A stretch of DNA of 64,000 nt from Alteromonas sp. RKMC-009 (GTDB lineage Bacteria; Pseudomonadota; Gammaproteobacteria; Enterobacterales; Alteromonadaceae), in NCBI RefSeq assembly GCF_003584565.2, contig NZ_CP031010.1, positions 3,658,001 through 3,722,000 of the forward strand, given 5' to 3'. Of this stretch, positions 9,243-17,210 are shown in pieces. Positions within the stretch are counted from its first letter, which is position 1. Each line of letters opens with the position of its first letter. The notes beneath the pieces are model-generated. The model had not been told where the DNA came from, searched no databases, and saw only the letters and a program-made list of their open reading frames with translations. A program made the translations under genes and the position numbers.

Positions 9243-10135
9243 GTACTCCAAATATCCCTGGCCTGGAATTGGATGCGCTATCGTTAACACTTAATACACA
9301 GAGAAAATACCTTACTACTCTTAAAAAAAATATCGAAGCTTTTAGCAATGACGATTTTTTTTCAGCTGAAAAGGGTGAATTTAGTGCGTCCAGATATCGT
9401 AAAACAGTAAGAGTCGATTTGGGGGAGGGCATCAGAACAATGTGGGTACAGGTAAACCCATTCAATGGTGATGATTCACCTTTAAGAATTGAGTTTAAAG
9501 GACACCCCTATGAAGAAGTGCATTACGAACGGGCTGTTCAAATTATTAAAGTTTTACTCCTGAATATTCCGACTGAGAAGGTCTACACCTGTGTAACACG
9601 TATTGATGTTGCTATGAATGTTGAAGGTTCACTTGATTATTTGTACTGCCACAAACTTCGTTCAAAAGTCTACAGTGCGACTTTTGCTCAGAAAGGTGAG
9701 CTTGTTTGTATCAGGCTAGGAAAATCCACTTCGAAATTTTATCTGTGTATTTACGCCAAGCAATGGAAAGAGTCTCGGTACTCTTACGTTACCAGTCCGG
9801 GTTGCCTAAGAGTAGAAATGCGATTTAAGCCCAGAGCACCTCTGGAATCTATTTTTACCGAATTGGATATTCAAAAACGTTTAGACAGTATTTTATTTAT
9901 TAATAGGAGGCGACTATTTAACAAAAATATTCTTACGGCGAGTCAGAGGTCAATAGTCCGTAGATTCGGCATCACTCCATTAATTATGTCATATAGTCCT
10001 AACGAGAAACGCCAGTTGATAAATAAATTGAAAGAGTTTAATGAACCTCTGCTATCTCCAGACTTCGTCTTGAAAAGGTGTAAAGAAATTCAGGATCAGT
10101 TATGTGGATTATTAGGCAATCCCGAATTCAGATAA
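9239..10135 (+). CDS. Replication-initiation-factor-like (Rep_trans-like) protein, C-terminus altered by IS30 (locus gene C)
   Basis: A 298-residue protein. Motifs recall the Rep_trans family of rolling-circle initiators and related relaxase-like proteins: VTRIDVAMNVEG (about residue 120), a GKSTSKFYLCIYAKQWKES strand-loop (about 160) and LRVEMRFKP (about 185). I cannot assign a catalytic tyrosine. The last four residues PEFR and stop come from the right IS30 end. In the flipped-back arrangement the frame instead reads AAT ACT CTC and ends 11 codons later, within the start region of the ATPase-like gene D. AAGGAGG precedes the ATG, which overlaps the gene B stop. Assignment is by motif resemblance only. 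Confidence 0.55.
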   Translation: MSTPNIPGLELDALSLTLNTQRKYLTTLKKNIEAFSNDDFFSAEKGEFSASRYRKTVRVDLGEGIRTMWVQVNPFNGDDSPLRIEFKGHPYEEVHYERAVQIIKVLLLNIPTEKVYTCVTRIDVAMNVEGSLDYLYCHKLRSKVYSATFAQKGELVCIRLGKSTSKFYLCIYAKQWKESRYSYVTSPGCLRVEMRFKPRAPLESIFTELDIQKRLDSILFINRRRLFNKNILTASQRSIVRRFGITPLIMSYSPNEKRQLINKLKEFNEPLLSPDFVLKRCKEIQDQLCGLLGNPEFR

Positions 10136-11209
10136 TAAGTGCACCACTCATGGTTAACGGGTGATAGATGATCAACTGCCTGTTGGTGGTATTCTAAAGT
10201 CGCCAAACAATTAGAGTATTACCATGAGTTACAAGCAGTTGATCGAGGGACAACGATACCAGATTGAGGCCTACTTACGCGAGGGTTTCAGTTACAGGGA
10301 GATCGGAAAACGTCTGAGCGTGAGTCACAGCACAATCAGTCGGGAAGTAAATCGCAATAGAATTCGGGATAACCACTATTTGCCGGAAGTGGCTCAGGCG
10401 AAGGCATTGAAGCGACGTAGCCAAGCCGCAAAGTTCAGGATGTCTGAACTGACGATTACCTTTGTTGAGTTCGGGCTGAACGAAAAATGGAGCCCTGAGC
10501 AAATTGCTGGTGTAGGTAAAATCATCGGTCATCATGTCAGTCACGAATGGATTTATCGCTACGTCCAGCGTGATAAATTGAGTGGCGGTAGGTTGTACAA
10601 ACAGCTGCGCCAGAGTCACAGAAGGTATCGTAAAGGTGACCGTGCGAAGCGGATAATTATTCCGAATCGCGTTGGCATTGAGCATCGTCCCGCTATTGTG
10701 AACAAGAAAAAACGGTTCGGTGACTGGGAAGCTGACACGGTTCTGGGCAAGCAAGGAACGGGCGCGATTGTTAGTCTAGTCGAGCGCAAAAGTAAGCTAT
10801 ACCTGATACGCAAAGTGCCAGCGAAAAGCGCAGCAGACGTGGCCCGAGCCATAGTTGGCATGCTGTGGAAATATCGAGGTCATGTCCGAACAATCACAGC
10901 GGACAACGGCAGCGAATTCTGTGACCACGAGCTGGTCGCTGAGAAGCTCAAAACCAATATCTACTTCGCGAATCCGTACTCATCCTGGGAACGCGGACTG
11001 AATGAGAACTTCAACGGTTTACTGCGCCAGTACATCAGGAAAGGCACCGATTTACGGACGGTATCGGATAGGCAAATTAGTGAAATAGAGCGGGCATTAA
11101 ATGCCAGACCGAGAAAGAGCCTCGGCTTCAGGCAACCTGTTGCGGTATTCAATGAATTACGCAAGGCTGCCTAATTTAGCGAGTGGTGCACTTCGGAGTT
11201 GAATTCGCG
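10121..11209 (+). mobile_element. IS30-family insertion sequence, right copy
   Basis: 1089 bp, the inverted twin of 6222-7310, with ends CCCGAATTCAGATAATAAG (inner) and CTTCGGAGTTGAATTCGCG (outer). Its present flanks are AT on the left and GG on the right, so no duplication. If the 7311-10120 segment is flipped back, the left copy is flanked AT/AT and this copy GG/GG: 2-bp duplications, as the original IS30 makes. Confidence 0.93.
10224..11174 (+). CDS. IS30-family transposase (right copy)
   Basis: 316 residues, apparently identical in sequence to the product at 6257-7207: N-terminal helix-turn-helix, DDE residues in GDWEADT, TADNGSE and SSWERGLNEN. No frameshift or stop, so potentially active. 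Two intact identical copies in inverted orientation are a substrate for homologous recombination, which would flip the 2.8 kb between them. Confidence 0.95.
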   Translation: MSYKQLIEGQRYQIEAYLREGFSYREIGKRLSVSHSTISREVNRNRIRDNHYLPEVAQAKALKRRSQAAKFRMSELTITFVEFGLNEKWSPEQIAGVGKIIGHHVSHEWIYRYVQRDKLSGGRLYKQLRQSHRRYRKGDRAKRIIIPNRVGIEHRPAIVNKKKRFGDWEADTVLGKQGTGAIVSLVERKSKLYLIRKVPAKSAADVARAIVGMLWKYRGHVRTITADNGSEFCDHELVAEKLKTNIYFANPYSSWERGLNENFNGLLRQYIRKGTDLRTVSDRQISEIERALNARPRKSLGFRQPVAVFNELRKAA

Positions 11210-11211
11210 GG

Positions 11212-11307
11212 TTAAAAATTTATGAAATTTGGGAAAATAACAAAAAAAGATATTGGAAGCTGTGTGATGACTACAGAAATAACATGCAAAATTACTTATC
11301 ACCCTGA
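11212..11307 (+). pseudogene. Displaced C-terminal fragment of locus gene A
   Basis: An open frame that runs straight out of the IS30 end and encodes 31 residues beginning LKIYEIWENN and ending MQNYLSP, then TGA. It has no start or ribosome site of its own. It joins in frame with the truncated 3' end of the gene at 7296-8201 when the inter-IS segment is inverted back, which identifies it as that gene's missing tail. A perfect 14-bp palindrome TTAACAGCTGTTAA (11311-11324) follows 3 bp after the stop. Confidence 0.75.
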
Positions 11308-11608
11308 CAGTTAACAGCTGTTAATAGAACTAGATTCACACTGTTATAACAATCACATATATTAAATATGCATTAAAGTATGCTTGTAAGTAATCAAAAC
11401 TGAGACAACCTATTTGAATAAAATAGCTTAGCTTAAAAACTTATACGTATGGGATCGTAGAGGTAGCATTTACCTCTACAGATAAAGTTAATTTATATTA
11501 CCATTACCTTAATCAGTACCAACTTCGCTTCACTAAGCCATACCATTGGCCAGATTTTTGATTTAGTGCGATAGCTCATAAACACCCAGAAAGTATGAAG
11601 ATAAGGGA

Positions 11609-11636
11609 AATGTCCGCTAAGAGCGAAGCGGACATT
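11609..11636. repeat. Hairpin, 10-bp perfect stem
   Basis: AATGTCCGCT, an 8-nt loop AAGAGCGA, then AGCGGACATT. There is no T run after it, so it is not a classical terminator; it resembles the short dispersed hairpin units seen between genes in marine gammaproteobacteria. Confidence 0.55.
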
Positions 11637-11659
11637 CATGTATCGAAAAGCTATAAAAA

Positions 11660-11680
11660 GGGACATTCAGCAAATGTCCC
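11660..11680. repeat. Hairpin, 8-bp perfect stem
   Basis: GGGACATT, loop CAGCA, AATGTCCC, 23 bp after the previous hairpin. It lies downstream of the convergent minus-strand gene 11705-12508, whose transcript may end here. Confidence 0.5.
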
Positions 11681-11704
11681 TATATGACCGGTTAATCGCT
11701 TTAT

Positions 11705-12508
11705 TTATTTGAGAAATGCCTGACCAGTTAAAAAATCCACCTCCAGCGGAAACTTTATTGTTTCTTTGATATCAGGAAATTCTGCAGGACTACACAACCT
11801 CAAATTCATCTTTTGACGGCGCTTGTTTAATTTCTCTTTTATATCCATACCGCGTTGCTGTGCCGCTTCGCAAAGTAAAATAGCCATACGGCAGATCACA
11901 GTATTGGAAGACCCAATACTAATAGAGGACCGTAAATTACCTGCCCGTTTGGCATGAATGGCTAACAATTCATCTACACTATTGATAAGCGCGGGTTCAT
12001 CATTAGATAAAATAGCCTTGACTGCGTCGGTACTGCCAAAAGGCACTATGTCAGACTTGTGCTTTTCTTCATTTGCTAGTTGCGGTAAAAAATTTTCTAC
12101 TGACTGATTTACTGAAAGTAATGCCCCTACAAGCGTCAATACACTATGCAGTTCATCTTGCGTTTTATCATAAGCCATGATGGATATGTGCTTAGCCAAG
12201 TCAAGTCGGGTATCATCGCCACGTAAAACAGCATTAATGTATAGTTGTGTTAAATTGTAAAGTTGTCCCGGCGGATGTACATCATAGGCTTTTTGGTAAT
12301 ATTCATCGGCGCGCTGCGAATACAGCAGCGCGTTATCATCATTAAGCGATTTGGCGTAGACAAATGCTGAGAACCAAGAATTAGCTGCTATTTGGTGACA
12401 GGTTGCCGTATGCTTTGTACTTATATCAGCTATTTCACTGTCTATTTGCGCTAATGAAAGTTCTCGCTTCAATCGGCATCGCAACTCGTTTACTGCTTTC
12501 ATTGTCAT
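11705..12508 (-). CDS. Possible Imm49-like immunity protein
   Basis: A 267-residue soluble, mostly helical protein. The general pattern (short repeated helices, INAVLRGDDTRLDLAKHI, then a C-terminal helix ICRMAILLCEAAQQRGMDI ending in a hydrophobic -LTGQAFLK tail) resembles Imm49-type immunity proteins that protect against polymorphic toxins. This is a resemblance by eye, not a search result. No toxin gene is adjacent; it stands alone on its strand. If the assignment is right it would be an orphan immunity gene guarding against neighbours' toxins. Confidence 0.4.
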   Translation of the reverse strand: MTMKAVNELRCRLKRELSLAQIDSEIADISTKHTATCHQIAANSWFSAFVYAKSLNDDNALLYSQRADEYYQKAYDVHPPGQLYNLTQLYINAVLRGDDTRLDLAKHISIMAYDKTQDELHSVLTLVGALLSVNQSVENFLPQLANEEKHKSDIVPFGSTDAVKAILSNDEPALINSVDELLAIHAKRAGNLRSSISIGSSNTVICRMAILLCEAAQQRGMDIKEKLNKRRQKMNLRLCSPAEFPDIKETIKFPLEVDFLTGQAFLK

Positions 12509-12580
12509 TTCCTTTGGTCTACCAGATTCTCTAATCTCTGAACCAGCAGTATACTAGCAGTCATATTGGTAGAGGTGTTT

Positions 12581-12722
12581 ATGAATACAAAAATTGAAAT
12601 ATACGGCGTGAAAGCTGTTAAACGCCCTAGAATCGTTGCCAGCAAGAAACTTGACTTGTCCGGTGAGTCTGGCCAGCAAATTGTGAAATCAGAGACTAAG
12701 CTGGTATTAAGAAGACATAAGC
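12581..12722 (+). pseudogene. Small gene (56 codons) interrupted by IS481
   Basis: A short basic ORF starting with ATG after AGAGGTG. It runs 47 codons, and two bases into the 48th, before hitting the IS481 element, which supplies an early TAG at 12728. With the IS and one 7-bp duplication removed, the frame continues CGT ACG TTT GAA AAA CTT GCT GAT ATG TAA, using 13932-13960, for a total of 56 residues. That exact repair supports the gene being real before insertion. Function unknown; Lys/Arg-rich, no membrane segment. Confidence 0.6.
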
Positions 12723-13924
12723 TGAATTAGTTCCAACCAGATCTGACACATCGACTTGAAAAGATGAGAGTTACCCAGTTTGATAAAGGTGTCGAATCTT
12801 TATTAAACAAACCAAAAGGTAACTCTCATGTTGCATACTAGCAATCCAATCATTAAACACAAAGCAGGATTACTCAATCTGGCCGAAGAACTCGGCAACG
12901 TCTCTAAGGCCTGTAAAGTGATGGGCGTATCCCGAGACACATTTTATCGCTATCAAGAGTTAGTTGAAGATGGCGGTGTTGATTCGCTAATCAGCAAATC
13001 CAGAAGAACACCTAACTTAAAGAATCGCGTTGATGAGCAGACCGAGCAAGCTGTACTCGTTCACGCCGTCGATTATCCTGCCCACGGTCAAGCAAGAACC
13101 AGTAATGAACTTCGCAAGCAAGGCGTATTCGTATCCGGCAGCGGCGTGCGTTCTATCTGGCTCCGCCATAACCTTGAGAACTTTAAAAAGCGTCTGGCTG
13201 CGCTTGAAGAGAAGGTCGAGAAGGAAGGAATTATTCTAACCGACGAGCAAGTTGCAGCACTGGAAAGGAAGAAACAGGATGATGAAGCCTGCGGTGAAAT
13301 TGAAACACATCACCCAGGCTATCTCGGCTCTCAGGACACGTTTTACGTTGGAAATTTAAAAGGTGTTGGTCGGATTTACCAGCAGACGTTTGTTGATACC
13401 TACAGCAAGATTGCGTTTGCTAAGCTCTACACAACGAAGACGCCTATCACCTCCGCAGATGTACTGAATGATCGGGTATTGCCGTTCTTCGAGGCTCAGG
13501 AGCTGCCGATGTTAAGAATTCTTACCGACAGAGGGACGGAATACTGTGGAAAGGTCGAACAGCATGATTACCAGCTTTATCTCGCGATAAATGATATCGA
13601 CCACACAAAAACAAAAGCCCGTCATCCGCAGACAAACGGTATCTGTGAACGCTTCCACAAAACCATTCTCAACGAGTTTTATCAGGTTACGTTCCGTAAG
13701 AAACTCTATGATTCACTGGAGATGTTGCAGAAAGATCTGGACGAGTGGCTGGATTATTACAACAATGAACGAACTCATCAGGGCAAAATGTGCTGCGGCA
13801 GAACGCCAATAGAAACATTAATTGATGGGAAACAGGTTTGGGCTGAGAAGAATTTAGCTCAAATCTAATCTGACGCTGGCACCAGAAAACTGGGTAACTG
13901 TCAGATCAGGTCTGAGCTAGTACA
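12723..13924 (+). mobile_element. IS481-family insertion sequence
   Basis: 1202 bp starting with TG and ending with CA. The ends TGAATTAGTTCCAACCAGAT and (reverse complement of the right end) TGTACTAGCTCAGACCTGAT match at most positions and continue into the shared CTGACA. A perfect 7-bp target duplication CATAAGC flanks it (12716-12722 and 13925-13931). Confidence 0.85.
12828..13868 (+). CDS. IS481-family transposase
   Basis: 346 residues. N-terminal helix-turn-helix region (NVSKACKVMGVSRDTFYRY, about residues 24-42). The integrase-like core has the aspartate of QTFVDTYSKIAF (about 190), the aspartate of ILTDRGTEYCG (about 237) and the glutamate of HPQTNGICERFHKTILNEF (about 276), i.e. a DDE triad. 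The C-terminus YNNERTHQGKMCCGRTPIE is typical of the family. Full length with no frameshift. Confidence 0.93.
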   Translation: MLHTSNPIIKHKAGLLNLAEELGNVSKACKVMGVSRDTFYRYQELVEDGGVDSLISKSRRTPNLKNRVDEQTEQAVLVHAVDYPAHGQARTSNELRKQGVFVSGSGVRSIWLRHNLENFKKRLAALEEKVEKEGIILTDEQVAALERKKQDDEACGEIETHHPGYLGSQDTFYVGNLKGVGRIYQQTFVDTYSKIAFAKLYTTKTPITSADVLNDRVLPFFEAQELPMLRILTDRGTEYCGKVEQHDYQLYLAINDIDHTKTKARHPQTNGICERFHKTILNEFYQVTFRKKLYDSLEMLQKDLDEWLDYYNNERTHQGKMCCGRTPIETLIDGKQVWAEKNLAQI

Positions 13925-14128
13925 CATAAGCGTACGTTTGAAAAACTTGCTGATATGTAATGGATCTCTTTTTCTCTTTAAAAAGTCGCAGTCGACTATT
14001 CTTTCGGTCGTAAGGACGCAAACTCGGGGCCGTTTTGTGTATACAGCCCCGTACTTTCACTTACAAGACTAGCGTTAATTGGTTATTGCTGATATCCGCT
14101 ACTGACCAAAAGCGGCGAGTGCTCTAAT

Positions 14129-15112
14129 TTAGAGTGTTGCCCGGCGCTTTTCCTCTTCAATTGTACGTTGTTGAGCTTGCTTAATTAATTGTTCAATGGA
14201 AGCTTGTAGTGCCAATAGTTTGTCCCGTTTTTCCATGCTGCTCAAAGTACTATCACTACGTACAGCTTCCATTTTTTCTTCGAGTTCTTTTATTTTATCA
14301 CGCTCAATGCCGAGCCGGGTATCCAGTAACAATTGATTAATTTGCTGTTGTCGTGATAAGGGGGACTTCAGGGTAGAGACTTCCGGGGTAGTAGTTTCGG
14401 CGTTACTCGCCTGTGCGCTAATTGCATTGCCCTGTGTAGTCGCCACGCGAGTTGGTGTTAATCCCGCAGCAGGGAGAGTCGTAATAGCACTAAAAAAACG
14501 CTCATAAACCTGATTAAGCATTTTGTTGTAAGACGTCCAACCTTCCATGTTTACCCTAAACTGCAGGTTTGACCGGGCATAATCATACAGCGCCTTTATA
14601 TTGGTCTGATTCCATTGTTGTTCGGGAGGCAATGCAGCTTTAGGGCTGACGCCCGGTAAATCAATATGTACCCCGTATACCATGTGATGCATAGTTAAGG
14701 CCAACGTCATTTTATCGAATTCAGATAGTTCCGCCGTGGCTTTCTGCCAGGCTACCTTTACGCTTGCCGGAGCATTAACTGGCGGGAAATGAATCGTTTT
14801 GCCTTCGCCCACTTCGACCAAGCCATCATTATTTAAATCAACCAAGTCGGAGCCATCAGGTTGGCTTAATAAGTTTTGCGCTCCCTCCTGAGAGAGTGCT
14901 GAAAGCTGAATCGGTCTGGCCAGACTGTGGGCCTTTTGTACCAACTTTAATTCATCTTGCGATAAGGACTGCAAAAACTGAGTGGCGGATTCCTGTTGCC
15001 CGGCTGCGCGCGATAATATAGCTGCAAAACCGGTAATCTCCTGCTGATTCAGTTGGCGGGTTTGCAAGCGTTCGACAGACTCTGCCGATAATATTGTAAC
15101 GCCATAGTTCAT
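14129..15112 (-). CDS. Unknown protein with an EF-hand-like loop
   Basis: 327 residues, not recognised. Around residue 93 the stretch DLNNDGLVEVGE fits the 12-residue EF-hand calcium loop (D1, N3, D5, G6, V8, E12). The middle (LSEFDKMTLALTMHHMVYG) is hydrophobic but not a clear membrane helix. The C-terminal 70 residues form a charged probable coiled coil (RQQQINQLLLDTRLGIERDKIKELEEKM onward). No classical signal peptide. It is followed upstream on the same strand by another unknown gene at 15265-15780, with a 152-bp gap; the two may be related in function. Confidence 0.6.
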   Translation of the reverse strand: MNYGVTILSAESVERLQTRQLNQQEITGFAAILSRAAGQQESATQFLQSLSQDELKLVQKAHSLARPIQLSALSQEGAQNLLSQPDGSDLVDLNNDGLVEVGEGKTIHFPPVNAPASVKVAWQKATAELSEFDKMTLALTMHHMVYGVHIDLPGVSPKAALPPEQQWNQTNIKALYDYARSNLQFRVNMEGWTSYNKMLNQVYERFFSAITTLPAAGLTPTRVATTQGNAISAQASNAETTTPEVSTLKSPLSRQQQINQLLLDTRLGIERDKIKELEEKMEAVRSDSTLSSMEKRDKLLALQASIEQLIKQAQQRTIEEEKRRATL

Positions 15113-15264
15113 ATGGTCTCCCTAGCCAATCCAGCCTGTTTACTTGTGAAAGAGATATACCCAGCCTTCAACAGCAATACAAAGAGCAGGCGTTCAATGA
15201 TGTGATATCCGCTTCTTACCTTTTGTTATAAATTGATATCGAAATTTATTGGTAGTCTTTGATT

Positions 15265-15780
15265 TTATGAAGATAATCTGGACCAGTCTATTTTGTCCTT
15301 ATAGCTTTGTGGTTGCTGGTCAATCGATTGCATTACTTTTTCGAGTATCTTAGCTGCTGGGGTGCCTTTTTCTCGTTCCTGAGCAATTAAAATTTCATTT
15401 CGTTTAAGCAATGACTCGTTCTGGCTGGCAAAGAGAGCTTCACTGGCATCAGTTACTGGCTGACCCGTTGCCGAGTAAGTTGCTCCTTCTCCTGTAGCCA
15501 TATTCAGATTTGAGATATCGATTAAAGGGTTATTAAGTCCGTATGTAAAAGCCGCAAGCATGTCTTCTGCTTTTTGGTCGTTTTGACTGGCCATTTGCAT
15601 CACAACACTATTCGAAAACTCTATGTCTTTTTCCTGCGCAGCCAGGTCTAGCGCAGCCTTTGAAAGTGTGACTTTATCTCCCTGGCTTGCAGGCGCTTCG
15701 CCAACGACATATTGTGGCTTTGTTTCAGACGGCTTATATGCCTGTATAGGAGATGTTGCGTAACTGGATGATATGAGCAT
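15265..15780 (-). CDS. Unknown protein
   Basis: 171 residues, rich in Ser, Ala and Gln, without membrane segments. The stretch GDKVTLSKAALDLAAQEKD near residue 34 resembles a recurring motif in small secreted or flagellum-related proteins, but this is too weak to name. It ends with a charged helix. Same strand as the EF-hand-containing gene 152 bp downstream. The 405 bp beyond its start (15781-16185) show no gene. Confidence 0.5.
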   Translation of the reverse strand: MLISSSYATSPIQAYKPSETKPQYVVGEAPASQGDKVTLSKAALDLAAQEKDIEFSNSVVMQMASQNDQKAEDMLAAFTYGLNNPLIDISNLNMATGEGATYSATGQPVTDASEALFASQNESLLKRNEILIAQEREKGTPAAKILEKVMQSIDQQPQSYKDKIDWSRLSS

Positions 15781-16185
15781 AAGTTTGCCGAACTATTAAT
15801 TGATGATAGTGAACAGCAATTCTTAGACCAAAACTGAGCACTGATTAAGGAGAGTTGTAATCAGGCTATTTTGTGCAAAAGTAGCCTCGCACGAATGACC
15901 GCTTGTTTTAATAGGAGAGACACTTTCAGATATCTGAAGTTATCTAACTGATTAACGTTTAGGCAAAACTATTCCGTTTAACGGCAGGTATTGTCCTTTT
16001 AAAGTGTCTACAACTCCCACTTCCCTGTCGTTTGATATTTTCGCGCCTGAAAAATCGCTTTACGTTTATAGCAGCATAGCATGAACATGTCCGCTTCTGA
16101 CCAAGAGGCGCTAGATCCGTGACAACTGTGAGCTCTTCAGTGCACCGTTATATAAAACATGGTGTAATAAGTTGAATTAGTTTGG
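15781..16185. other. Non-coding segment between unknown gene and integrase
   Basis: 405 bp holding the promoter side of the 15265-15780 gene and the 3' side of the integrase. I see no gene, RNA or strong repeat in it. Confidence 0.4.
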
Positions 16186-17192
16186 TCATATGCAGCCGCG
16201 ACGCTTAGTCTCTGCTTCCCACTCTTTAAACCGTTCAGATAATTTTGACTGGATTCGTTTTTTACGTTCACGTGATTTAGCTGAGGGCTTTTTCTCGATT
16301 TTTTCGAACGTGACTCCAGACAATTCTTGCTCAAACATACTTGGCACCACATGACTATAATGCTGTTCAATCATTGCTATGCTAGTACCACACTGCCTTG
16401 CCAATACGTCGATTCTGAGTGTCCTCGTAAGAAGCTGCCAAGTGATATAGGTATGACGTAAAGAATAAAGTGACCTCGGTCCGTCTGGGCTCGTCTTTAA
16501 GTCCGCTTCTTCTAAAGCAGAAACGAATGTTCTTCCAAGTTCATTTGTGCTGGAACCATCTGCGAGTAAAAAGATCTTGTCGCTGGGTTTCCGTTTCGGG
16601 AATCTTTCCATAAGATTCATCAAGGGATATACAAACTCGTCTTTGCAAACTACTGTTCTGGTACCGGTATGTTTAGTCGTTTTCCCCTTCCTAACCTTGA
16701 CTTTGAAGATGACTTGATGCGCTTGCCTCGTCATCAAAATATCACCCCAAGTAAGCTCTTCCATCTCGGTACCGGGACGAATACCTGTATTGACAACAAC
16801 ATCAGCGTAATCGAGTAGAAGCTCGCGAATTTGTCGAGTTTTCTCTTTACGACTGTTATCCCTCATGCCTTCGATTGTCTCTTTGACCTTCTCATATTCC
16901 TCTTCACTAAAAGCTGCTCGTCTTGCGCCTTGCTCACCTTTATTACTTAATACAGGAACTTGAACAGGTAACATCCACTGGCGCTCAACAGCTTCTTTAA
17001 AAACCATCTGCAATGCAGCATTGTGCGTAAGTAGAGTAGATTTATTGAGAACTTTACCTGCTTTCTGAATTCGCCAGATATCAAATTCCTTAAGCTTGTC
17101 CTGATCAAGCGAAGTGATGTATGTTCGGTCAAAAAAAGGAATGTGATAACGACGCAGTGCCCCTATATAGTCTTTGTAACTAACCTTGCCAC
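16186..17192 (-). pseudogene. int: Island tyrosine integrase, C-terminal part (split by IS3)
   Basis: The tyrosine recombinase that should integrate and excise the island at tRNA-Leu. This piece carries the rest of the core-binding domain and the catalytic domain: Arg in NTGIRPGTEMEELTW, a probable catalytic Lys in VRKGKTTKHTGTR, the HxxR-type motif SLRHTYITW and the nucleophile region IEQHYSHV. It is cut off from its N-terminus by an IS3 element. Removing the IS and one copy of the 3-bp duplication joins the two parts in frame into a 427-residue protein, a normal size for island integrases. The insertion is therefore recent, but the gene is broken now. Confidence 0.88.
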
Positions 17193-17210
17193 TGGTAAGC
17201 CCCCAGTTTT

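Larger units (their letters stand above)
11308..11704. other. Non-coding segment with palindromes and two hairpins
   Basis: About 400 bp with no supportable gene. It contains the palindrome TTAACAGCTGTTAA (11311-11324) and two stem-loops that share the ATGTCC stem motif, annotated separately. Confidence 0.5.

Noticed and set aside
6222..11209. Composite transposon made of two IS30 copies moving as one unit
   Set aside because: The outer flanks (AT on the left, GG on the right) show no shared target duplication. Two separate insertions followed by inversion explain the duplications and the split genes.
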